The notes beneath the pieces were generated by a model. It was not told the DNA's origin. It was given only the letters and a program-made list of their open reading frames with translations, and ran no database searches. DNA of 7,222 nucleotides from an uncultured Oscillospiraceae bacterium (GTDB lineage Bacteria; Bacillota; Clostridia; Oscillospirales; Oscillospiraceae). Of the stretch, positions 1 through 6,088 are shown in pieces (the first letter of the stretch is position 1; each line of letters begins with the position of its first letter). Position numbers and translations under genes: made by a program. The stretch lies in the NCBI GenBank assembly GCA_944385645.1, contig CALWYA010000076.1:1-7222 (forward strand), read 5' to 3'.

Positions 1-1
1 G

Positions 2-574
2 TTCGTCCTGTCCGCCGTCTCCCCCAAGGACTTCCTGGACGACGGCCTGCCCCAGGTGGCCTTCGCCGGCCGGTCCAACGTGGGCAAGTCCTCGGCCATC
101 AACCGGCTGCTGAACCGGAAGAACTTTGCCCGGGTGGGGGCCGTCCCCGGCAAGACGGTCCACATCAACTACTTCCGCATCGACGACGCCTTCTACCTGG
201 TGGATCTGCCCGGCTACGGCTATGCCCAGGTGTCCAAGGGGGAGCGGGACCGGTGGGGGAAGCTGATGGAGGACTACTTCGCCCGGCCCGAGCTGCTCAC
301 CCTGGGAGTGATGATCGTGGACGCCCGGCACAAGCCCACCGCCGACGACCGCACTATGGCCCAGTGGTTCCGAGACACGGGCCGGCCCCTGGTGGTGGCC
401 GCCAACAAGCTGGATAAGCTGAAAAAGAGCGAAATCGCCCCCAACCTCCAGCTGATCCGGGACACCCTGGAGCTGGGGGAGGACGTCCCGGTAATTCCCT
501 TCTCGGCCGAGAAGGGAACCGGCCGGGAGGAGCTGCTGGGCGCGATTCTCTCCGGCATCAAGTTAACAGAATAA
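2..574 (+). CDS. engB: Ribosome biogenesis GTP-binding protein EngB/YsxC, 5'-partial
   Basis: EngB (YsxC, YihA) is a cytoplasmic TRAFAC-class GTPase needed for late assembly of the 50S ribosomal subunit. The reading frame is open from base 2, and 190 residues are visible before TAA. From memory of B. subtilis YsxC, the first visible residues (FVLSAVSPKDF) align about 7-9 residues from the normal N-terminus, so the true start lies just left of the window. Visible motifs are: G1 P-loop GRSNVGKS (residues 23-30); PGKT of the switch I region; G3 in DLPGYGYA; G4 NKLDK; and G5 SAEKG. All GTP-binding residues are present and the length fits the roughly 195-residue family. In Firmicutes this gene often follows lonA, which would be outside the window. 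It converges with the minus-strand operon to its right and ends 6 bases before a strong hairpin. Identification is secure. Confidence 0.97.
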   Translation, partial: FVLSAVSPKDFLDDGLPQVAFAGRSNVGKSSAINRLLNRKNFARVGAVPGKTVHINYFRIDDAFYLVDLPGYGYAQVSKGERDRWGKLMEDYFARPELLTLGVMIVDARHKPTADDRTMAQWFRDTGRPLVVAANKLDKLKKSEIAPNLQLIRDTLELGEDVPVIPFSAEKGTGREELLGAILSGIKLTE

Positions 575-580
575 GAAATG

Positions 581-609
581 CAGCGCCCCGGCCATCGGCC
601 GGGGCGCTG
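581..609. terminator. Bidirectional hairpin terminator between convergent genes
   Basis: A perfect 13-bp stem (CAGCGCCCCGGCC at 581-593, its complement at 597-609) encloses a 3-base ATC loop. On the plus strand it follows the engB stop codon by 6 bases and is followed by a modest T-rich stretch (TGCTGTTT). Read on the minus strand, it follows the last gene of the DUF2812 operon by 6 bases and runs into a T-rich CATTTCTTATTCTG stretch. Position, stem strength and symmetry suggest one intrinsic terminator serving both convergent transcripts. The U-tracts are imperfect on both sides, so efficiency is uncertain. Confidence 0.85.
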
Positions 610-615
610 TGCTGT

Positions 616-1860
616 TTACGCCAAAATGATTTCCGCCAAAGCGTCCAGATGGTCGGCCAGGTCCTCCTGCCCGGCGTAGCGGAACACCGCCGCGTCCCGG
701 CCCCGGCCCAGGGCGGCCAGCTGCCACACCCGGTCTCCTTCTTCGCAGGCCAGGATGACGAAGTCCAGGCCGGGATAGTCCACCTCTTCATAGCGCATGC
801 GGACATTGAGCAGACGGTATCCCTCCAGAAAGGATTCCGCCGCCGGCCGGGTCAAAGCGGGGAACAGCACCCGCAGCCGGGTCTGGTCCAGAGAAGGAGA
901 ATAGCGGTAGTTCCCGCCCTCCGGGTCGGGGGAGAAGCCATGGTAATCTCCCTCGGACGGGCTGTACCCGCTCTGCTCCACCTCGTACCAGATGGGGGCC
1001 AGGAAGGAGAAGGAGGGCCGGGCGAAATTCTCCGGTTCCCGGGGAGCCCTCCCGGCGACGGTCTCAAAGTCAGCCAGCGGTTCATTTTCCAGCTGTTCCA
1101 GAGTCACATAGGGCTGTCGGAAGTCGGACAGGGGGATCCCGTCCCAGCGGTTCAGATAATACCACTGTCCCAAAAACAGCAGGAACAGGGGGATGATCAG
1201 CGCCAGAGTGATCCGGTTCTCCCACTGGATCGCCCGGCTGGGGCCGGGGGAGGAAGGTGGAGGCATCCCCATGGACAGGGCCCGGCAGGTGGCCCGGAGG
1301 GTGCGCGCGTCTCTTCGGTGAATGCGCCAGTAAAAAATGACCAGCGGGAGAAGGATCAGCAAAATGGGGTGACATATATAGAACAGCAGCATGGGGATCA
1401 GGGCGGGGGAATTGGGCTGAACGTCAAAGCGGCTGCGGAGGAGAAGCAGCAGCACGACAACCAGCACAAGCGCGGCCCACATCAGATCGCGGAGGATGCG
1501 CTGGCGCCGTTCCCGGCGCTCCAGCTGTTCCAGATTCATCCCCCGGCTCTCATAGTCGCTGTACAGCTCCGGGGCCGACGGGTCCAGGGTGTAAAACAGG
1601 TGGTAGGCCCGGCCTACCGTAAAGGCGTAGTCCCACCCCTGGGCTTGATACAGTTCCAGCCGGTCCGGCTCCGGGGCCGCCCCCGGTCTGCCGCACACCT
1701 CCAGCCGAAACCGGGTGCCGGGGACCCCGGTGGGGACGAAGGTGGCCCACGCGTCCAGCCGCTGGGGGAACAGCCCCTGCGCGGCCTGCTCCTCCAGCCA
1801 GCTCTCCAGCCCCGGAATGTCGTACAGGGAGACGGGGATAATTTTGCGCACCGTTTTCAT
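616..1860 (-). CDS. DUF2812-domain membrane protein, paralogue D (last in operon)
   Basis: A 414-residue protein of unknown function. Residues 1-115 match the DUF2812 pattern: YDIPGLESWLEEQAAQGL near the N-terminus, then an ELYQAQGWDYAF motif and YSDYESRGM. Three hydrophobic segments follow at about 125-142, 152-178 and 216-236. The loop between the second and third is basic (HRRDARTLRATCRAL), which points to the cytoplasm and places residues 240-414 outside. The C-terminal part carries LAPIWYEVEQSGYS, DYPGLDFVI and a closing AALGRGRDAAVF...GQEDLADHLDAL block shared with paralogue C. I chose ATG at 1860 because it aligns exactly with the start of C and has GGAGGGG five bases upstream. An open frame runs further upstream but only inside gene C. 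The start overlaps the stop of C (ATGA), so translation is probably coupled. Assignment to DUF2812 is from recalled family pattern; the biochemical role is unknown. Confidence 0.88.
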   Translation of the reverse strand: MKTVRKIIPVSLYDIPGLESWLEEQAAQGLFPQRLDAWATFVPTGVPGTRFRLEVCGRPGAAPEPDRLELYQAQGWDYAFTVGRAYHLFYTLDPSAPELYSDYESRGMNLEQLERRERRQRILRDLMWAALVLVVVLLLLLRSRFDVQPNSPALIPMLLFYICHPILLILLPLVIFYWRIHRRDARTLRATCRALSMGMPPPSSPGPSRAIQWENRITLALIIPLFLLFLGQWYYLNRWDGIPLSDFRQPYVTLEQLENEPLADFETVAGRAPREPENFARPSFSFLAPIWYEVEQSGYSPSEGDYHGFSPDPEGGNYRYSPSLDQTRLRVLFPALTRPAAESFLEGYRLLNVRMRYEEVDYPGLDFVILACEEGDRVWQLAALGRGRDAAVFRYAGQEDLADHLDALAEIILA

Positions 1861-3104
1861 GTTGTCCCCTCCATTTCCTCCAGAATCAGCGCCGCCAGGA
1901 CGTCCAGGTGGTCGGCCAGGTTTGCCTGCCCGGAATAGAAAAACACCGCCGCGTCCCGGCCCTGGCCCAGGGCGGCAAACTGCCAGGTGTCGTCCGGCCG
2001 GTCGGCCACCACCACAAAGTCCAGACCCGGATATTCCACCTCCCGCCAGTACCCCTCCAGCGACGGGTATTGGTCCAGGTGGGCCAGAGCCGCCGCCCGA
2101 ACCAGGGCGGGGGAGAGGGCCCGGATGCGGGTCTGCTCCAGAGTGGCATGGTAGCGGTACTTCCCGCCCTCCGGGCCGGAGGAGTAGCCCGCATCGTCCC
2201 CCGGTTTTGGGCTGAACCCCTGGAGGCGTACCTCGTACCACACCGGAGCCAGGAGGGAGGGGATGTACCGGGCCCGGTCTTGGTTGCCGTCGAAGGTGCC
2301 CGGCCGGCCGGTGAGGGTCTCATAGGAGACCAGGGAGGGCTCTTCCAGGTCGGTGAAGGTCACATAGGGCCGGGAGAAGCGGTCCAGGGGGACGCCGTCC
2401 TCCCACTGGAAATAGATGTGACAGCCCAGGCAGACCACGATCAGGGTGGCCAGGACCAGGGACAGCCCGTTGGCCCGCCGCATCCATTGGTTGGGTTCGG
2501 GGGAGGGGGGCGGCGGCAGCCCCTGGCGCAGGGCCCGGCAGGTGTCCCGGAGGGTGCGCAGGTCCCGGCGCTGGAACACGGCCAGGATGAAGTCCGCCCC
2601 CAGGGCGAGAACCACGAAGGGGTTGGCGGCCGCCATCAGGGATAGAAGGGCCGGCCTGTACCCGGACCAGTACAGCAGGGCGCTGCATGCCGCCGCCAGG
2701 ACCAGCAGGGCGGCCAGGGCCAGGAGCAGATACTGGATCACTCGGAGCCGGCGCAGCCGCCGCTCCGCCCGCTCCAGGGACATCCCCCGGCTCTGGTAGT
2801 CAGTGTAAAGGTCGATTGCCTCCGGGTCCTCGGCGTAAAAGAGAAAGTAGCTCCGGCCGATGGAAAGGGCGTACTTCCACCCCTGGGCCTGGTACAGCTC
2901 CAGCTGCTCCGGGGCGGGCTCGGTGCCCCGGTCCCCCCAGGGCTCCACCCGGAACCGGGTGCCGGGGACCGCCCCGGTACGGAAGGAGGCCCACCGCCCC
3001 AGGCGGATGGGGAACAGCCCCTCCTTGGCCTGCTCCTCCAGCCAGCTCTCCAGCCCCGGAATGTCGTATAGGGAGACGGGAATGATTTTGCGCACCTTTT
3101 TCAT
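1857..3104 (-). CDS. DUF2812-domain membrane protein, paralogue C
   Basis: A 415-residue protein, the closest relative of its downstream neighbour D. The N-terminal DUF2812-like domain (residues 1-115) begins MKKVRKIIPVSLYDIPG and includes LELYQAQGWKYAL and LYTDYQSRGM. Predicted membrane helices lie at about 123-147, 151-177 and 211-231. They are flanked by a basic RRLRRLR stretch before the first and QRRDLRTLRDTCRAL between the second and third, giving an N-in, C-out topology. The external domain (about 235-415) contains RPYVTFTDL, LLAPVWYEVRLQGFS, EYPGLDFVV and AALGQGRDAAVF followed by GQANLADHLDVL. A GTG at 3113 would add three residues, but ATG 3104 is preferred because AAAGGTG lies 8 bases upstream of it and it matches D residue for residue. 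The ribosome site is weaker than those of A, B and D. Stop and D start overlap by four bases. Function unknown. Confidence 0.88.
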   Translation of the reverse strand: MKKVRKIIPVSLYDIPGLESWLEEQAKEGLFPIRLGRWASFRTGAVPGTRFRVEPWGDRGTEPAPEQLELYQAQGWKYALSIGRSYFLFYAEDPEAIDLYTDYQSRGMSLERAERRLRRLRVIQYLLLALAALLVLAAACSALLYWSGYRPALLSLMAAANPFVVLALGADFILAVFQRRDLRTLRDTCRALRQGLPPPPSPEPNQWMRRANGLSLVLATLIVVCLGCHIYFQWEDGVPLDRFSRPYVTFTDLEEPSLVSYETLTGRPGTFDGNQDRARYIPSLLAPVWYEVRLQGFSPKPGDDAGYSSGPEGGKYRYHATLEQTRIRALSPALVRAAALAHLDQYPSLEGYWREVEYPGLDFVVVADRPDDTWQFAALGQGRDAAVFFYSGQANLADHLDVLAALILEEMEGTT

Positions 3105-3132
3105 GCGGCTCACACCTTTCTGTCAAGTCCAA

Positions 3133-3160
3133 TTCCTCATTCCTAACTCCTAATTCCTAA
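3133..3160 (-). repeat. AT-rich heptamer tandem repeat between genes B and C
   Basis: Four consecutive 7-base units. On the plus strand they read TTCCTCA, TTCCTAA, CTCCTAA, TTCCTAA (minus strand TTAGGAA, TTAGGAG, TTAGGAA, TGAGGAA). The repeat includes the TAG stop codon of gene B and fills about half of the 52-base gap before gene C. It is strikingly AT-rich against its GC-rich surroundings. Similar short TTAGGAA-type repeats are known between genes in some bacterial genomes (heptanucleotide STRRs in cyanobacteria); whether this one is related is unknown. Confidence 0.85.
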
Positions 3161-4410
3161 TTTTCCGTCACGCGCCGTACCAGCAGCTCCAGCGCCGCCT
3201 CCGGATCGGGACCCCGGACCTTCAGGGAGAACACCCGGTCGCCCGCCTGTCCCACGTAGCAGGCCCGCGGTCCTGGTTCACCGTCGTACTGGTAGGTGAA
3301 GCGGATCAGCCGGTCCAGTCCGGGATAGGACACCGCTTCCTCCTGGTAGGGGAGGGGGCGGGCGTTGACCCTGGGCTCCTTTTCCCAATACCGGTAGGAT
3401 TCCGCCCAATCGGCCCGGAACTGACCGACCAGACCGGTGTGGACCACCTCCGCCAGGGCGGGGGAGAGGGTCTCGGCATAAGTCAGGGACAGCCACACCT
3501 GACAGGTGGAGCCGTCCGGTAGCAGGGCCGAACCGGACTGATCGCTCTCATACTGCTCCGGGGCCAGGCAGGAGGTGCGGAAATCACAGTGGGTTGGGAT
3601 CAGAGAGGAGTCCTCCCGCACCTGGGTCCCCTCTGGCAGCACCTCCGCCAGGGTCACGTGGGGGAAGTCCCACTGGGCCGGGTCGTCGGGCAGGCGATCG
3701 GTGGTATGGCCGTCCATCCAGAGGGAGAAGGCGAACACCGCCACTGAGCCCGCCACGAGCAGGCCCGTCAGCACCCACTGCGTCCCCCAGGAGGAGCGGT
3801 GGCGCACCGGCCCCGGGTCCTCCCCTCGGAGCAGGCGGCGGCGGATGCCGGTGAGCCGGACCGACCGCCACAGGGCGGCGGCCACTTCCCCCGCCGCCAG
3901 CAGGACCAGCAGCAGAAAGAGGGGGAACAGGCTCTCGAAGCGCAGGATCAGCCGCATGGGGATCAGGGTGGGGGCGGTGATCAGGGTGCTCAGGGTATCC
4001 CGGCACAGGAAGGCCAGCCACGCCAGGACGACCAGCACCCGCAGCCACTGCCGGCGGATCATCCGCTTCATAGCCCAGCCCAGGCTCTCCCGGTCGGTGT
4101 AAAGGATGGTCGCCTGTGGGTCGTCGGTGCGGAAGATGGCGTACAGGTTTTCCACCTTGTCCATGTACCGCCACCCGGCGTCCTGGTAGCAGGCGATCCG
4201 CTCCCGCAGCTCGTCCTCCCGGGGCCACTTCCCGATGGGGTCCAGGCAGTAGCGGTACTCCCCGGCGGCGGGGTCGGTGTGGAAGGTCACCCGGCCCAGA
4301 AGGTCGCTCCAGCGGTCCAGCACATAGCCCTGGGCGGCCATCTCGTTGAGCCACCCCTCGATCCCGGCCATGTCCCACGGGGCCCGGGGGCAGTATTGTT
4401 TCACAATCAT
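3157..4410 (-). CDS. DUF2812-domain membrane protein, paralogue B
   Basis: A 417-residue member of the same family, clearly diverged from C and D. The N-terminal domain (residues 1-115) has PWDMAGIEGWLNEMAAQGY, ACYQDAGWRYMDKV, AIFRTDDPQA and LYTDRESLGW. These are the most canonical DUF2812 features of the four. Hydrophobic stretches lie at about 123-136 (perhaps extending to 150), 159-181 and 211-231. The loop before the last is basic (VRLTGIRRRLLRGEDPG). The remainder, about residues 235-417, is predicted external and contains FPHVTLAEVL, CLAPEQYESDQSG, YPGLD and an ACYVGQAGDRVF motif in place of the C/D closing block. A GTG at 4419 in frame is possible, but ATG 4410 has AAGGAGG at the ideal 8-base spacing, while that GTG would overlap the ribosome site. 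The gene ends in TAG inside the heptamer repeat. Function unknown. Confidence 0.87.
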   Translation of the reverse strand: MIVKQYCPRAPWDMAGIEGWLNEMAAQGYVLDRWSDLLGRVTFHTDPAAGEYRYCLDPIGKWPREDELRERIACYQDAGWRYMDKVENLYAIFRTDDPQATILYTDRESLGWAMKRMIRRQWLRVLVVLAWLAFLCRDTLSTLITAPTLIPMRLILRFESLFPLFLLLVLLAAGEVAAALWRSVRLTGIRRRLLRGEDPGPVRHRSSWGTQWVLTGLLVAGSVAVFAFSLWMDGHTTDRLPDDPAQWDFPHVTLAEVLPEGTQVREDSSLIPTHCDFRTSCLAPEQYESDQSGSALLPDGSTCQVWLSLTYAETLSPALAEVVHTGLVGQFRADWAESYRYWEKEPRVNARPLPYQEEAVSYPGLDRLIRFTYQYDGEPGPRACYVGQAGDRVFSLKVRGPDPEAALELLVRRVTEN

Positions 4411-4418
4411 TCCGCACA

Positions 4419-4425
4419 CCTCCTT
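4419..4425 (-). promoter_or_regulatory. Ribosome binding site fixing the start of paralogue B
   Basis: AAGGAGG on the minus strand, 8 bases before ATG 4410. It overlaps the TAA stop codon of gene A (4424-4426), so a ribosome finishing A lies on the site that starts B. It argues against the upstream GTG at 4419. Confidence 0.85.
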
Positions 4426-5635
4426 ATGGGTCCGGCGGGAGGACCATCCCGGCGAGCTCCGCCCAGTGCTCGGTCAGGTCCCCGTGGCCGGTGTACCGCA
4501 CCAGCACCGCCTTGTCTCCGGCAGCGGCCGCCGCGGCCTGGAAGCCCCCCGTCTCACAGCGGGCCGCGGCCAGGAAGCCGGCCTCCGGGGCGTAACTGAC
4601 CTCCCAGGCGGCGGGCGTCTCCGCCGTCCACCAGATGTCGTCGTCCAGCGCCATGGCCCGGTCCAGCAGCTCTTGGGCCAGGGGCCGGGACAGGCAGGAC
4701 AGGGGGGCGGGCAGGTCGAACCACAGGATCTCCAGCCGGACCCACTGTCCGTCCGCCTCCCACTGGCCCGTCTGGACCACCTCCCACTGGGTGGACAGGA
4801 GGTAGCGGTTCGGCCGGGCGAAGTTGGCGTAGTCCACAAAACCGTCGCTGGCCATGGTATAGGGGTCGTAGTCCGCCCCCTCCAGGGCCTCCAGGGACAG
4901 GGGGGTGAAGCCCTCCGCGTCGGCCACCCGGAGCATCTGGCCCCCGGTGAGGGGGAGGACCAGCCAGAAGACCAACAGCAGGACCTCGATGGCCACGGCG
5001 GCCAGGAAGGCGGGCAGCGCCCAGGGCCGCCGCCGGGGGTAGGCCGCCCGGTGCTCCATGGGTACCCCCGCGTCCAGGGAGCGGATCAGGGCGGACAGCA
5101 GGCTCAGGTCCCGGTAGGAGGGGGCTAGGGAACCAACTCCAAACAGGAGCAGGAGGGCCAGGGGCAGGACGGGGCCGGTGACGGCGGCGTACACCGGCGT
5201 CCCCGCCCCGAACAGCACATAGAGCAGGAAGCCTGCCAGGAGGAACAGGGAGAGGACGTGGACCGCGAAGCCGTTCCGGTCGCTCCGGTACATGTTCCGC
5301 CAGCCCCGGGCCTGGAGCTCCGGGTCGGTGTGGGGCTCGGGGGCGTTGGGGTCGGCGGTGCGGAAGATGAGCTGGGTACGGTTCACCTCGTCCGCATAGT
5401 CCCAGCCGAAGTCCTCGTACAGCTCCAGCATCTGCCGGGGCAGGTCGTCGTCCGGCGCCCGCCGGTGGGGCTCCACCCGGTAGCGCATGGGGGCGGCCGG
5501 CCCCTTCTCAAAGGTGCAGAACAGGGGGCGGAACTTCTTCAGGTGCAGCCCCCGGGCGGCCATGTCCTGGAGCCAGCTCTCCATCCCGGCGATGTCGTAC
5601 TGGCTCACCGGGGTCAGCTTATAGATGCGTTTCAT
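4424..5635 (-). CDS. DUF2812-domain membrane protein, paralogue A (next to padR)
   Basis: A 403-residue protein, the most divergent of the four and the first after the regulator. Its DUF2812-like domain (residues 1-115) has LTPVSQYDIAGMESWLQDMAARGLHL, LELYEDFGWDYADEV and LIFRTADPNA. Membrane segments are predicted at about 122-143, 148-172 and 205-229. The YRDLSLLSALIRSLDAG loop between the last two is related to the RDLRTLRDTCRAL loop of C. Residues 232-403 are predicted external and include STQWEVVQTGQWEADGQ (the counterpart of LAPVWYEV in C), CLSRPLAQELLDRA, and a closing RYTGHGDLTEHWAELAG that matches the GQANLADHLDVLA block of C. ATG 5635 has GGAGGAG five bases upstream and overlaps the padR stop (ATGA), so padR and A are translationally coupled. 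An in-frame opening continues to 5869 inside padR and is rejected as start. PadR-DUF2812 pairing is common in Firmicutes; no activity is established. Confidence 0.87.
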   Translation of the reverse strand: MKRIYKLTPVSQYDIAGMESWLQDMAARGLHLKKFRPLFCTFEKGPAAPMRYRVEPHRRAPDDDLPRQMLELYEDFGWDYADEVNRTQLIFRTADPNAPEPHTDPELQARGWRNMYRSDRNGFAVHVLSLFLLAGFLLYVLFGAGTPVYAAVTGPVLPLALLLLFGVGSLAPSYRDLSLLSALIRSLDAGVPMEHRAAYPRRRPWALPAFLAAVAIEVLLLVFWLVLPLTGGQMLRVADAEGFTPLSLEALEGADYDPYTMASDGFVDYANFARPNRYLLSTQWEVVQTGQWEADGQWVRLEILWFDLPAPLSCLSRPLAQELLDRAMALDDDIWWTAETPAAWEVSYAPEAGFLAAARCETGGFQAAAAAAGDKAVLVRYTGHGDLTEHWAELAGMVLPPDP

Positions 5636-5940
5636 TGGAACTCCTCCTCTCCGTCGGCGGCGCAGGCCCGCAGCCGGTCCAGCTCCTCCTGGAAGGCCGC
5701 CCGGCCCTTTGGGGTGATGCGGTAGGTGCGCTTGCGCCCGTCCACCTGGGTCTCCTTGATCAGGCCCTCGTCCAGGAAGCGGGCCAGCAGGGTATAGAGG
5801 GTGCCCGGGCCCAGGTTCACCCGGCCCCGGGTCTTGCGGTCCACGAATTCCGTGATCTCGGTGCCGCACATGTCCCGCCGGAGAAAGGACATGAGGACAT
5901 AGTACATGGGCTCGGTGAGCGGGCCCTTTTCCCGTCCCAT
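5632..5940 (-). CDS. PadR-family transcriptional repressor (short, s-PadR type)
   Basis: A 102-residue winged-helix regulator. Members of this family bind palindromic operators as dimers and are released by small molecules such as phenolics or antibiotics. Visible family features are: the N-terminal PLTEPMYYVLMSFL helix (7-20); GTEI at 26-29; the recognition-helix region NLGPGTLYTLLARFLDEGLI (42-61); and a wing with GRKRTYRITPKGR (68-80). A short C-terminal helix (about 80-95, EELDRLRA) is expected to form the dimer interface, and its length fits the short subfamily 2. ATG 5940 is chosen because GGGAGG lies 7 bases upstream; a GTG at 5955 would add five residues without a good ribosome site. 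It is the first gene of the DUF2812 operon, with an operator-like palindrome on its promoter, so autoregulation is likely. The ligand cannot be read from the sequence. Confidence 0.93.
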   Translation of the reverse strand: MGREKGPLTEPMYYVLMSFLRRDMCGTEITEFVDRKTRGRVNLGPGTLYTLLARFLDEGLIKETQVDGRKRTYRITPKGRAAFQEELDRLRACAADGEEEFQ

Positions 5941-5969
5941 TTCATCGCCTCCCACTGTGATCGGCTTTC

Positions 5970-5988
5970 AATATCGTCTAACGATATT
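5970..5988. promoter_or_regulatory. Probable PadR operator (8-bp inverted repeat)
   Basis: AATATCGT (5970-5977), CTA spacer, ACGATATT (5981-5988): a perfect inverted repeat with an odd spacer. It covers the downstream half of the -10 element and the expected start point of the padR promoter, where a bound dimer would block transcription. A further TATCG half-site on the minus strand (5999-5995) lies 13 bp upstream in the promoter spacer, inside the -35/-10 interval. That this is the PadR site is inferred from symmetry and position. Confidence 0.8.
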
Positions 5989-6014
5989 ATAAACCGATAA
6001 CGACTTTCCGTCAA
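5986..6014 (-). promoter_or_regulatory. Sigma-A-type promoter of the padR-DUF2812 operon
   Basis: On the minus strand TTGACG (6014-6009) and TATAAT (5991-5986) are separated by exactly 17 bp, a near-consensus housekeeping promoter. Transcription should begin near 5979, giving a leader of about 40 bases before padR. A promoter this strong is normally held down by a repressor, which fits the overlapping palindrome. No other convincing promoter is seen within the operon. Confidence 0.87.
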
Positions 6015-6054
6015 GGGGAGAGCGGCCCGATGTGACAGAAAATCCCCGCGGAGT

Positions 6055-6088
6055 TTAGACCGCTTTCTCCCGGCCAAGCCCGTATAAT
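6055..6088 (+). promoter_or_regulatory. Probable spoIIG promoter with long (22-bp) spacer
   Basis: TATAAT at 6083-6088 is a perfect -10, but no -35-like hexamer lies at 16-18 bp. The best candidate is TTAGAC at 6055-6060, giving a 22-bp spacer. The B. subtilis spoIIG promoter is known for the same abnormal spacing and depends on Spo0A with sigma-A RNA polymerase. The start point would be near 6095, about 33 bases before spoIIGA. A clean Spo0A box (TGNCGAA) is not present; TGACAGAA at 6033-6040 and, on the minus strand, TGACGGAA at 6013-6006 are imperfect candidates, each with one extra base. Confidence 0.6.

Noticed and set aside
649..1938. Long plus-strand open frame (429 codons) opposite gene D
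   Set aside because: It is antisense to a gene with clear paralogues, and its translation is low-complexity (rich in G, P, R, Q) with no recognisable domain. High GC content creates long antisense frames by default.
1861..2241. N-terminal extension of gene D to 2241
   Set aside because: The extra 127 residues are out-of-frame translation of gene C, rich in G, P and R. The start at 1860 has a good ribosome site and aligns exactly with paralogue C.
3799..5128. Plus-strand open frames opposite genes B and A (3799-4599, 4346-5128)
   Set aside because: Same GC-driven shadow effect. There is no ribosome site or family resemblance, and they mirror the codons of the real minus-strand genes.
5636..5869. 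N-terminal extension of gene A to 5869
   Set aside because: It lies wholly inside padR in another frame. ATG 5635 has GGAGGAG and aligns with the N-termini of the paralogues.
616..5940. Recent horizontal acquisition of the PadR-DUF2812 cassette
   Set aside because: GC content and third-position bias look the same as in engB and spoIIGA, and there are no transposase, integrase, tRNA or flanking repeats. Only the 28-base heptamer repeat is compositionally odd.
5970..5988. Inverted repeat as a transcription terminator
   Set aside because: The stem is AT-rich and only 8 bp, no T-run follows on either strand, and it overlaps a strong promoter. An operator is the better reading.
6033..6040. TGACAGAA as a Spo0A box
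   Set aside because: It needs a one-base insertion relative to TGNCGAA. It is kept only as a weak candidate in the promoter note and not listed as a feature.
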